From positions 35,991,390 through 36,055,389 of the forward strand of contig OZ024862.1 in NCBI GenBank assembly GCA_964017155.1: 64,000 bases of DNA. The letters are read 5' to 3'. Positions 46,145 to 57,759 of this stretch are shown piece by piece (position 1 is the first letter of the stretch; every line of letters starts with the position of its first letter). The position numbers and the translations under genes are program-made. The notes beneath the pieces were generated by a model. It had not been told where the DNA came from. It worked only from the letters and a program-made list of their open reading frames with translations, and did not search any database. The DNA comes from Oasisia sp. SBJ-2009. Taxonomy: Eukaryota > Annelida > Polychaeta > Sabellida > Siboglinidae.

Positions 46145-47275
46145 TAGCCTCGGTTACCCAGGCTCCGTGAGGTGGCAGCACTTAAGCCCCTTAACTCTGC
46201 CTGGGCTGCAGTTGTAACCGCCAGGGCGGCCTTACCCCCAGATTAGGATAGAAATGCTCATTGTCGGAATTTGAAATAACAAATTAAATAAGTATGCCTT
46301 TTATATAAGATAATGTTGTATTATAAAAAATTCAACATTACAGATTCAAGATTCAAAGATTCAAAAAACTTTATTGTCCGTTTAAAAACATATTAAACAT
46401 AGAAATTTTTCTTCAGTCACACATAAAATGACAGTAATAAAAACATTGGTGAATCATATAGGGTCTACAATTGTCAATACACAATAAAATGATAGTAAGT
46501 ATAGTCATCACTAAAATAGGTAAAGTATAATAATAAATTACGCATAAAAATATAGCTACTAAGATAAATAAATAAATAAGCATGTATATGATTTCTTAAA
46601 ATAAGTCTCTGATAGCAGACAGTAACATTAGTAATAACATAATACTAAAATTGATAAATAAATAAGATTAAATAAAGAGTTACCATAAGAATATATGAGA
46701 CACATCAAATGTAAAAATTAATTAATGACTCGTTGAAAACAGAGCATATATTATCATTTAGCATTTAAAATTAAAATGGCAGAGGATACAAAAGATTTTT
46801 TGAAGAGATTCTTTTTTGTTAATGGAACATTTAGACGTCTCCCTGATAGCAGTTTCTGAAAGGCTTGATTTAGAGGATAGGCAGGATCATAGAGAATTTG
46901 TGTGAATTTCGTTTTCAGTGCATCTTTATATATGCTGGACAGCTGTTTTTGATCGTTGCCAATTAACTTGCTTGCTGTGTTAACTACGCGAGCAAGCTTT
47001 ACTTTATTTTTTCCACTGACATTGCCATACCATGTAATTACATTAAAAGAAAGAACACTCTCTATCAAACTTCTGTAAACTTACATTAACATCAAAATTA
47101 TTAAAAATAATAATGTGTAGTTGTTTATCAAATCGGAATTACGGCAGGATTAGCCAGTATCCGTGAGGTAGCAGCATTGTTTAGCCCACACGGATAGCGT
47201 TGAAACGCCGGTAAAATCACTAGGCTGTCTTCTCGGCGTCGTTCCGCAACCGACCGACAGTCGGTTAACAAGATT
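46145..47275. mobile_element. MITE family M9, copy 3, split by a LINE fragment
   Basis: TAGCCTCGGTTACCC left end, and the right part with CTTCTCGGCGTCGTTCCGCA and GACCGACAGTCGGTTAA near 47230-47268. The final bases are degraded. The interior is interrupted by the LINE tail at about 46340-47075. Confidence 0.7.
46340..47075 (-). mobile_element. CR1/L2-like LINE 3' end, truncated
   Basis: The minus-strand frame 47068-46754 encodes the C-terminus of a LINE ORF2: IESVLSFNVITWYGN, SKLIGNDQKQLSSIYKD and DPAYPLNQAFQKLLSGRRL, as in CR1/L2-type elements. About 410 bp of 3' UTR follow. The catalytic reverse transcriptase is missing. Confidence 0.75.
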
Positions 47276-47504
47276 TAACAAGATTGCCACCTATATAGAT
47301 TAACTCTATGTATAGATGGCAGGTGGACTAGGAAGCCCTTTAAATTGGCGTATCGAGAGTCCAACCTATCTATCTAAGTGTACCCCGCCCGTCTTAGATA
47401 TATGTCGATTTTATTTTAAAATAATATTAACACTACTAGCACGTATGCCTACACAATCAGTTGATAATAGATCTGTTCCATTGGCATTCGTTTACTGTTC
47501 TTTA

Positions 47505-48421
47505 TTAAAATGAAAATTTCCTAATATCTAGTCTACACTGCTTCTTTGCTAATGTAACTCTATAATCATATCCTCTAGGCCTTCTCTCTATCTTGACCGT
47601 GAAAAAAAATATTTCTGTCAATATTTTCATGCCCATTCCAAAAAAATTCTGATCTCTCAATCTTCTGGTTTCTAGTGTTGTTAAACGACATTCTTTTAGA
47701 CGCATTTCATAACTAATATTCCTGAGTTTTTGTATCATTCTGGTTGCTCTTTTTGTACTCTTTGTACTCTTTCTAGCATATCAATATCCTTCTTGCGGTA
47801 TGGCCTCCATGCTTGTATACAATATTCTAAATGAGGCCTAACTATTGTTTTATACAGCGGTATTATTAGTTATTTTTCTTTGTTCACTATATTTCGCCTA
47901 ATTAATTCAAGATTTGGTTTCCCTTCGCTGCTGCAATTCCACACTGTTCTGGCACCTTTATGTCAGCACTAATAGTTAACCCTAACTCCATTTCCTTTAA
48001 GGTAGTATTTAGTACAGTACCACCCATTGTATATTGTGCATCTTCATTCCAGTGTCCTGTGTGGAGGAACTTACACTTTCCAAAATTTTCCTTAATATAT
48101 ATATTAAGAATAACATTTGTCAACGTCGCAGTCAATTTCACTCTTTAAGATATTCCAGCATTATGTTGCTGTCTTATTCTTCAGTGTGTTATTCCTGTCT
48201 ATCTTTGCTAAATATAACCTCTTGTCCTTATGTCTTCCTTTGTGAAATGTTTTCCTGTAGAATCCCACACAATAATACAGTCTCGTTTACTCACTTCTTT
48301 GATAGCGTTATTTACTTTACATTCTCTTCTATGCTTATGTTTGGACTCCGATAAACTAACCCAACAGTTAATGTTGAGTTTCCTGTAACTATATATGTTA
48401 CACCCGACAGCTTCTTCACTT

Positions 48422-48485
<64 letters not shown>

Positions 48486-48665
48486 CTAATTCGGCATCTG
48501 ATATATACGGGGTGACCCAATTCAGTTATGCCTATTACGTAAGGGTCAATATCTTCTACCATAATGTTTAGTTCATTTCTTTTGTTTAACATGCTCCTTG
48601 CATTTAAACAAACACATTTATAACAACATTCCGTAGAACCAGGTAGCAGTCGCACAAGCAAAGAC
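47505..48665 (-). mobile_element. Decayed LINE with internal deletion
   Basis: Read on the minus strand: VCLNARSMLNKRNELNIMVE followed by DIDPYVIGITE (endonuclease start, about 48630-48520), then a (TA)n tract, then KCKFLHTGHWNE and TMGGTVLN...SADIKVPEQCG (end of reverse transcriptase palm, about 48080-47930), then MRLKECRLTTLETRRLRDQ (47700). The segments between are lost and frames shift. Confidence 0.7.
48426..48482. repeat. (TA)n microsatellite
   Basis: Pure TA tract inside the decayed LINE. Confidence 0.9.
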
Positions 48666-48715
48666 GGAAAGGAGTATGTTAAATTAAACATCACATAGCG
48701 GGACAGAAAAAACAA

Positions 48716-49000
48716 ACATCTGGGTAAGAGAAAAGACAATGGTCGCAGACGTGATTGAACAGGTCAGAAGATGCAAGTGGACCTGGGCAGGATACGTCAG
48801 CAGGATAAGAGATAACCGATGGACACTGCGTATCACCACCTGGAAACCGTACGAAAGGGAAAGACCTAAAGGAAGACCAGCGAGACGTTGGAGAAACGAG
48901 CTATACAACTACGTGTACTGGAAGGGTACCATCTGGCAGAGGATAGCGCAAGCTAGGCAGATGTGGAAGCAGATGATGATGATGATGATGACACCAACAC
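48716..49000 (+). mobile_element. RTE-like LINE 3' end
   Basis: The plus-strand frame reads VIEQVRRCKWTWAGYVSRI then DNRWTLRITTWKP and GRPARRWRNEL, the C-terminus of RTE/craniofacial development protein 2-like ORFs. It ends in (GAT)n near 48974-48990, the characteristic RTE tail. Confidence 0.75.
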
Positions 49001-49429
49001 GAATGGTTAGTGAAGAAATTTGATATATTTCCGGAGAGATGTATCTTGAGTCTCATTTCCCTAAGTGGCATGCTTTCAAATTAGTATTGCTGATTGAAAC
49101 AGGTGTGACAGTGGAGAGTACCGGGGGAGAGGATCAAGATTTTTTTTATTTAATACATACATCATATGATTTGGGTCGTCAAGCAGGGAATGTACTATGT
49201 TTTGCATGGTGGGTAAACAATCTAAAAGTTATGTTTAACGTTTATATCTGTTTGAACAACGATTCCATCGCCACAGAAAAATGTGAAAATGATCCGAAAT
49301 AGCTTAATGAAGCATGCCAGAACAAGATACATAGATTATTATCAAACAAATTGTCAATATATATGGGAGATCTAACAATTATTCTACTTGATCCGCATGT
49401 TAAAGGAATATATGGCATGGCGAATATAC

Positions 49430-49559
<130 letters not shown>

Positions 49560-49683
49560 AATTCGGTTCTAGGTACGTGTTTATCTACATTTAGCAAAAT
49601 GATACTGATTCATCAGGTAGCATATAAGCAATCTTCCTTTTTGAATTTTGTTTCAAATTGTATGCAGAACATGTAACACAGTG

Positions 49684-49686
49684 GTA

Positions 49687-49767
<81 letters not shown>
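49684..49767. repeat. (TA)n microsatellite
   Basis: About 84 bp of TA with one CA interruption. Confidence 0.9.
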
Positions 49768-49769
<2 letters not shown>

Positions 49770-49928
49770 CAGGCCACCACATTACAACCCCTGGTTTTTC
49801 CTGTAATTGGTCACCGTACGGTAACCTGTCTGTATCTAAATATTGACACTGTTTTCATGTATCCATGTTTCAGAAACTCCAATTATCGAAAAATAATGAA
49901 TGGTATTCGTAAAATACTTTCAGAACAC

Positions 49929-49931
<3 letters not shown>

Positions 49932-50012
<81 letters not shown>

Positions 50013-50037
50013 TGAGTGAGTGAGTGAGTGAGTGTGA

Positions 50038-50088
<51 letters not shown>

Positions 50089-50090
50089 TG
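49932..50090. repeat. Compound (TG)n (GAGT)n (GCGT)n
   Basis: About 40 TG units, then about six GAGT units, then about 13 GCGT units: step-wise drift of one array. Confidence 0.9.
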
Positions 50091-50898
50091 TGTGTCATTG
50101 GATACACACGCACAGATGTGATCACAGTATTACGAATGTGGCTATGTGGCATTCAGAACCCTATCCCTAAACCGATCTTTGTTGTTCTGAGTAGTTCTGT
50201 GATGTCCTAACTAGAAACGAGACTGATATTTATTTAGCGTGATCACCGAGTCATGAGTGGTACGCCGTCCCCAAGGTTGAGAGCCAACTTTGTAAACCAA
50301 ACATTCTATGCCTGCTGTGTCCGGAATTATAATTTGGACGCCGGCATGACAGGTGTGTGTGCTAACCACACCACTACGTACGTGGTTCCAAACATTTAGT
50401 CATGTTTTCTGCAGATGGCGGCTCCAAATAATTCGGTGCGTATCATTGCAGAGGAAACTTGCTTTCAACATACCAACGATAGCATAAGCTCATTACTCAA
50501 GGATTCTATTTATTTGATGTGTTCGTTAACATTATCTTGCAGTTGAGGCAGATTTTCTCTACTACGTTCTCTAGCGTTTCTGCCTAGGAAAGATATGCTT
50601 TGAGTGTACTTAAGATAGAAAAAACTAAGTGAATTATTTTTAATAAGTGGGAGATAAGATGCGATCTTGCTATGCTGATTCGTGAGTCAAACGGCAATCA
50701 CCCTTGGTTTCAGAGGTGATGTGCCTTATCTAATGATTATCCGATTTTTCCAAATAACATAATTAAACGTTTATGGAACAAATTGTATAATATTTTACAA
50801 AATATATCAACACGAATGCCACAATGCAGTGTATGACATGTCAACAATTATAACTATACAACAAATGTCAACAAAATGTATCAAGCTAATAATAATAA

Positions 50899-51002
<104 letters not shown>

Positions 51003-51639
51003 AATATTTGCGAAGGATAGCAATAGAAGATTGTCAACAATATTGAAGAAAAAACGAAAACATTTACTTTGTTTGGAAAAGTGTTAATCACAAGAAACTA
51101 TTAAAAGAATAGTTACATTTGCAAACAATTATTGCAAACTTATACCAATTAGGCATCTTTTCGTCCCATGCCAGCGAAATTACTGTTACGGATATCGCAG
51201 CTGGGACAGTAAAAATGAAAACTACAACACATATAACCTGTACGTTTTTACAACAACGAAGTCTCCTATTCCTAATCTTTCTAGTTTAATATAAAAGGAT
51301 TACTTCCAACAATATAAATGTTTCCACCTATATACTTCATCTGTGCTATAATTTGTACATGGACTCGATTGACTGCGCTGAAGATGATATCAGTGGCGTA
51401 AAGAATTGACTAATGGGAAATGACCAACCAACCATAAAGAACCTGATAAATGTGGTGGGAGACCGTTATAATTATTATAGTCATATGATGATGTTGTGTT
51501 TCTGTCGTCAAAGAAGCATGTGTTCACGCCCTATTTTACAGCCACAACGATAGGTGCTCCAGTAAAACATAGATAGGTAGAGAGATCGCCCACAGTGTGA
51601 CGTCACCTTGTATTTAAGTGTGATTCTATTTTGTATCTA

Positions 51640-51880
51640 TGCTCATGCTTAGCGCACAGCCCAGTAGCACATAGCCGCTGCGTTTACCACGGGCACTAAA
51701 AGGAATGATGTTTTCTACTCAAAATGACTAAGACGCAATATTTGTATAACATAAGTATATACTAGGATGGTGCTGAACAATTGAATTAAAACAATGCAGT
51801 ATGGAATATGGGCAAGAAGACTGTTATAAGGGCAAACTAGAGGTGGATCCGGAGTCTGCACAAACAAACTTCGCTACTTG
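51640..51880. mobile_element. MITE family G, copy 3 (diverged right half)
   Basis: GCTCATGCTTAGCGCACAG, GACGCAATATTTGTATAACA and AGAGGTGGATCCGGAGTCTG match the right half of 18690-19142 with many changes. Confidence 0.5.
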
Positions 51881-52693
51881 ACAACTGTTTGAAGATCGAC
51901 ATTCAACCAAAGATGAAGTATTCCGTCTGTTTTTAATGCACTTAGACTGACATTTTCGAACTATGCGGCTGGTTGTACAGTGCTATGTACCACGCACAAT
52001 GACATGCCTCGTACATGAAACAATACCATGTCAAAGGCGATGTCAAAGGCGCACAGGACTTTGCACCATAATTCAAAAGCATGAGTGTACCTTAGGGCAA
52101 AATACGCTTGCACAAGTCCAGCCAAAGAAGGGGAAGAGAAAGACAGAACTTATTAATGTTTTTCCAAGTAGGCCTGGCGAAGAAACAGAGACACTGGATA
52201 ACCTGAAGAAGAAGACGAGTGTTAGTGAAACGGTCCACTGGTCTGCGTCAATTGGCCAACTGTGTTCAACGCTCGATTTAATCGAATTTTTTTTTAAACA
52301 GTAATTAACGTAGCTATGCTAAATATTCGTGTAATTTTATTTTAATTTAAATCTATGTAATCCAGTCTACTCAATGCCAAAGCTTCCTTCGATCAGCGAA
52401 AAATGGGCTGTATCTGTGTGGGTGGATATCAATCTTGTCAATGTTTCTTGAGTGCTATTAATATGTATCCTTGCGTGGAAATGTAATAATAATAATTGCT
52501 GTTGTCGATGTGCGACAGGGACGGAATGATATCAGGATACATCGTTCCTAAACGACGCTCTAAGTCTAAAAACATAGATGAATGTTGTCATTCAGAAAAA
52601 ATTTCATGTATTATAATTTAAATGCCATATTTTGAATGGGGAATGCACTTCGTAGGTGATAAACATATGCTTTCTCCTTTTCCAGTATAATCG

Positions 52694-52834
<141 letters not shown>

Positions 52835-54015
52835 AATGTAGTGTAATTGTAATGTTGTTGTGGTAATAAAGCAAATGCTACATAGAAAACCATCAGTATG
52901 ATTAGTGCGTGTCACGACACCATTCGCCAACATTCATATTTCGATAAAACATTGTACACGTATTACAGTAATATGTTTAAGTTTGAAGCGACGATAAGTC
53001 ATAAATATGCAACAGATATTATGTTTAATATGTATTATATTTTTGCTTTTACATTTTAATTAACACGCGTAGACTGATATATAAGTGTGTAACATAATAT
53101 TTATATCGTATATCTGGTAACTTACTGCTTTGTTGAAATATAGTTAAACTAAAGTTGATTCCGCTGTAGAATATTTAATTGAAAAAGATGATCATGTCCA
53201 TTCTAAACATCACTAATTCCTATCAACATTTATTGTCAGGCAGCAAAGATTAATACTTTAATGTGGGGTCAAATGGGAAAATTAAAAATTTTATATGGTG
53301 GTTTAACTGTTATTTTAGGATGGTAGCGTTAACGTTTTGATTGTGGTCAGCAATTCGTCCATCGATGGATTGTAATGAGTTCCACACGGTGAGCGCAGTT
53401 GGCCAATCCACGCAGATTGGATGTCGTAAATTAATATATTGTTTCAACCGCGATCACGGGCGATCACGCGTCTCACATGCACAACATAACAGTTGGACCA
53501 GCAGTGTGTTCATGCATTCTACTTCAACCAAGGTGACACTCTGAACTAGTAAGTTGTCGCACAATCGAAGTTGTTTTCGTTGCTCAGGTGATGATGCATG
53601 GCTCTTGAAAGCAGCATCTAATCGGTACACAGCGACGGGAAATCACAACATAGCTGGATGGACGATTATTGTATGTGAGATCGCGTTTGCGTATGTGATT
53701 TATGGTATATGTATCATCTATAGTTGGCTCTAAGGGAGACAACGTGAAACAGCGGCAACGCAACGATATCCGATCTGTTGGAGCAAGACTTGGAGCAAGA
53801 CTCTGTGGATATCTGTGCTGAATTTATACGACGTGCTGCTATCGAACTTATTAATGTCAGTGATATTATATATGTAACACTCACTAGCATACACAATTTG
53901 TATTGCTGAGACACAACGATAATGCATGTACATTTACAGTGCGTCGAATTCTTACTGTGAAAACAATGGGCATCCAAATTGTCGTTTTGTTTAACTAAAG
54001 GCGCTGTTTACGGAA

Positions 54016-55020
54016 TTGTCGTATGGTGATAATATTTTCCATCAAACATTACAAATTGTATGCATGGATCTACTTGACAGTGATATTGTGAAGCCTGCCA
54101 CCATCAGTGCAATCATCATCACGAACATTGTGTTGAACTCTACCGTGATAGCCGTGATATTGAGATACCCACAGCTCCGTGAAGATCGCACGACGTTATT
54201 CATGTTCTCGCTTACGCTGTCTGACTTGGCCAGTGGTTGCACCACGATGCCCATCAGCGCCGCTGTGTGTTCGAAGGCGACTCCACAAGTACGGTACCTC
54301 GTCCCTGTTCTTCCGATGGTCCAAGAGATTTGCTCCTCTTGGTTTGCCTTCGTTTCGCTGCATAGTCTGTGCTGGGTGACAGTGTGTAAGATGGTCGCCA
54401 TTACAAAGCCGCTTCGATACGAGCAACTGCTCACTCGCAACCGATGCTATGCTATAATTATCGTGACTTGGTTTATTGGAGCACTTTTCGCAATATCCAT
54501 GAGTTACCTGGCTGTAGGTTGGGGCATGGACTCCTGCTTCTTTGACAGTAAAAACTCATCGACATCAACACGTCACAATGAAATAACAGAATCAGCCTTT
54601 GTTATAGGGTTCATTATTTTTGGTTGGGCACTGCCCGTTAGTGCAATCCTTTACTCCACAGCAATGATTTTTCGTGCAGTCATTCGAGCCCATGTGCAGA
54701 TTGCAGCCCAGTTGAATTCTATAGGTGGAAATATTAGCATTGTGGGACACACTCATTCTGCTGCTATGCATTCACTTCGTTCTGGCAAAAACGTGTTGGT
54801 TATATGTGCTGTTGTTCTCATTCTTACTGTCCCATCTGCTATTTCCTTAATAGTGATTTCGATTGAACAGGAGGACCACATGCCTGATTGGTATAAGTTT
54901 GCGGCAACGTGGATATTCATGTCTAATTACACATCTAATAGCTTCTTGTACTTAGTACTTTTTCGTTCTGTGCGGAAGAAGACAAAGGAAATGTTTTCGG
55001 AATTGTGCCAATATTGTTAA
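54016..55020 (+). CDS. Rhodopsin-like (class A) GPCR, atypical motifs
   Basis: Intronless frame of 334 codons; an alternative start at 54064 (MDLLDSDIVK) lies closer to TM1. Seven hydrophobic segments are visible: ISAIIITNIVLNSTVIAVIL (TM1), LFMFSLTLSDLASG (TM2 with Asp), a TM3 ending LCWVTVCKMVAITKPLRY, AIIIVTWFIGALFAI (TM4), FVIGFIIFGWALPVSAIL (TM5), VLVICAVVLILTVPSAISL (TM6) and a TM7 ending SNSFLYLVLF. The DRY position reads CKM, NPxxY reads NSFLY, and TM6 lacks the usual CWxP. VAITKPLRY is a common class A sequence. The ligand is unknown. The family appears to be a divergent invertebrate branch (inference). A poly(A) signal AATAAA lies at 55106-55111. Confidence 0.85.
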   Translation: MSYGDNIFHQTLQIVCMDLLDSDIVKPATISAIIITNIVLNSTVIAVILRYPQLREDRTTLFMFSLTLSDLASGCTTMPISAAVCSKATPQVRYLVPVLPMVQEICSSWFAFVSLHSLCWVTVCKMVAITKPLRYEQLLTRNRCYAIIIVTWFIGALFAISMSYLAVGWGMDSCFFDSKNSSTSTRHNEITESAFVIGFIIFGWALPVSAILYSTAMIFRAVIRAHVQIAAQLNSIGGNISIVGHTHSAAMHSLRSGKNVLVICAVVLILTVPSAISLIVISIEQEDHMPDWYKFAATWIFMSNYTSNSFLYLVLFRSVRKKTKEMFSELCQYC

Positions 55021-55105
55021 TTATCTTCGCAAATATTTCTTTTAATATACCTTGTTGATGTATATTTGATTACTATTATTACAGAAATGTTATACCCTGC
55101 CTTAT

Positions 55106-55111
55106 AATAAA
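55106..55111 (+). terminator. Candidate poly(A) signal of the GPCR
   Basis: AATAAA 86 nt after the stop codon. The stretch from here to 55626 shows nothing else. Confidence 0.4.
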
Positions 55112-55626
55112 ATGGTATTATAGTTATTTAGTAATTTACCATTCAAGAAACCTGTTTTTGTTTTCCGCATGCTTCTGTGAATCCATATATTCTAATACTA
55201 CATCCGGGGATATGATAATTGTTATGTATTGAGGTAATATTATCTGTTGCAACCATTTGAAGTCAGTTGTGTTATCATTTTATCTTATCATACTATTGTG
55301 AAATGAAGCACACCCACTTATCCTACTGTAATACAACAAGTGTAATGAAACAATTGTATTGAATTCCGTATCTTTGTTTTTCGACACTTGAATATTACAT
55401 CAGTTTCAGTGGAAGCAGTGACAATACTTGCCAATGTCACACTCCAATGTCATGTGGACGCCACAGTTGCATGTCTACGATATAGGCGGAGCATACATCA
55501 CATGTTTACACACATCGCCGTGTCGTCTGTTATATCAGCCAGAAGATACCGAGTTTCCACATCTTGATGGTGATTGTTTTGACATTTAAATAAGTTGAAT
55601 ATAATAGATAAAATAGTAAGTTTATT

Positions 55627-55673
55627 ATATGGCAACTTTACAGTTGGATTATTTGACAGAAGGGGATATATGG

Positions 55674-55752
<79 letters not shown>

Positions 55753-55797
55753 TATATACTATATACCCCCTTCTGTCAAATAATCCAACTGTAAAGT

Positions 55798-55806
<9 letters not shown>
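55627..55806. mobile_element. Palindromic element with (TA)n loop
   Basis: Arms of about 43 bp (55627-55669 and 55764-55806) from ATATGGCAACTTTACAG to TTTGACAGAAGGGG match with one mismatch. The (TA)n loop is at 55675-55751. A second (TA)n tract (55802-55864) abuts the right arm; insertion into TA-rich DNA, perhaps with a TA TSD as in Tc1/mariner MITEs, would explain it. Confidence 0.75.

Positions 55807-55864
<58 letters not shown>
55802..55864. repeat. (TA)n microsatellite
   Basis: TA tract directly after the right arm of the hairpin. Confidence 0.9.
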
Positions 55865-55870
<6 letters not shown>

Positions 55871-55994
55871 TGTGTTGAAATGCTACATCTGGTTACCAAG
55901 GGGATCTATCATGTATACATACATATATGCATAAATACGTACGTACGGGCGTGTGTACGTACATAAATTCATAAACACATGCATGCATACACAT

Positions 55995-56123
55995 ACATAC
56001 ATACATACATACATACATACATACATACATACATACATACATACATTATTGTATATAGGCATTACGTGACTTAAGGACACACGCACGCAAGCGCACACAC
56101 ATACACACACATACACGCACACG

Positions 56124-56164
<41 letters not shown>
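55995..56164. repeat. (ACAT)n and (CA)n cluster
   Basis: About 12 ACAT units (to 56045), a unique 45-bp spacer, then CA-rich sequence ending in a pure (CA)n tract. Confidence 0.85.
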
Positions 56165-56166
<2 letters not shown>

Positions 56167-56389
56167 CTGTAACGTGATCATGTGGACTTTAATTACATCC
56201 ATTTACCCATAAGTTATACAATTTATCTCATATAATTATTACGCAATTAGCATCAATATTAACATTTTAATATGATAACTGTTATGATAGATTAGATATG
56301 CTATATTTTGTTTAATCACATAATGTTTTATTTTAGCATTCTGAGGAATAACAAGTAATGTAACGACTGTGTTATTTAATTTTACTGTT

Positions 56390-56540
56390 TCATGTATAGG
56401 CTTATTTTTATAATATATATATATATATTAATAATAATTTGTCATCCAATTTTAGCTACTATTTGTACATTTATGTAAAGCGCCTAAGAGCAATACTATT
56501 GATTCGGGCGCTATACAAATAAATTGTATTATTATTATTA
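56390..56540 (+). mobile_element. LINE 3' end, truncated, sense copy
   Basis: TTTCATGTATAGGCTTAT, ATTTTAGCTACTATTTGTAC, then GCGCCTAAGAGCAATACTAT and a TCGGGCGCTATACAAATAAA end with (ATT)n, the plus-strand counterpart of 23878-24240. Confidence 0.6.
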
Positions 56541-56643
56541 AATAACTATTCCCGGAAATCAGCAGCACATCTACATTATAGTTATTATGTTGGTACGTCA
56601 TTTCAAGGAGCAAGTTAAACAATAAACCATTGTATATATATAC

Positions 56644-56778
<135 letters not shown>

Positions 56779-57587
56779 CTGATAAAGTACGCATAGCTAC
56801 GGTTATGCTGGCATATAAAGCAACCTCTCCGCCGCTGTTAAAATATTTCGATTGCTCAGAACTGTTTAAGGATTCAGCATGACAATCAATATGCACGCAC
56901 GCACGCACATACAACACACGTTGTCATCTGCGTCCTCGCACACACACTTAAAACACAAATGAAATAGTTGCTTTATTTACTCATCGATTGATTCGTTCGT
57001 CGACTGTCAGCTAATGTAATAGCAGGATAGATCCCCGGTGTATAGCATTGTGTGGCAGGCCGTGGCAACTGACGTGTGTCTATACAGAGGCTCTGTCGTT
57101 GTCGCTAACACATTTCGCCGAAGCTGACACTCCACAACAAGCGTGGACTTCTTCTGGACACAGTCAACAGAATCTGGAGGTGAGATGATACATTTAATAC
57201 ATGCCTGCAAGGATTTTCATTCGTTATCTTATAGGCCGCTACTGGGAAATTGCATAACTAAAATGCAAGAATTATTTTGCAAACTATTCCTAATACATTA
57301 TAATTCATGTTTTGTTTTTAGAGTTGTTATAGTATTTCGGCAGCGCGCAACTTAACGCTCGTTATATTGCGAGACAAATCCGGTGTCTGCGTCATGGATT
57401 ATGTTGCTTGATTATGTAGTAGACGCTGACACAAATTGGGAGACGTCTACGCTCTACAGCCTTACCAATACTATAGCCATACGAATAGTATTTGAGAATT
57501 TTACAATATCAATTCATACCAGTACTTCGTTTTGGACACAAACCTCATTTTGTGTTGGTTGGAAACATTCCCCAAAGAGTATTCGTA

Positions 57588-57688
<101 letters not shown>

Positions 57689-57759
57689 TGTCAGAGAGTG
57701 ACGAGAATGGCAGAGAGTGTCGAGATTAACCGAGAGTGGCAAGAGTGGCAGAGAGTGAC

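Larger units (their letters stand above)
29955..46195. repeat. Tandem segmental duplication, unit 2 (AKR copy 2), interrupted
   Basis: Homologous to unit 1 in three blocks: 29955-32211, 40325-40335 and 45715-46195. The gaps are the hAT element (32212-40316) and the 5.4-kb element (40336-45714), both absent in unit 1. Without them the unit is about 2.75 kb, which equals unit 1 minus its private MITE. Confidence 0.85.

Noticed and set aside
49024..49302. 87-codon ORF after the RTE tail
   Set aside because: No similarity recognised and next to LINE debris.
51963..52304. 113-codon plus-strand ORF
   Set aside because: No recognisable domain, no splice or codon support; left unannotated.
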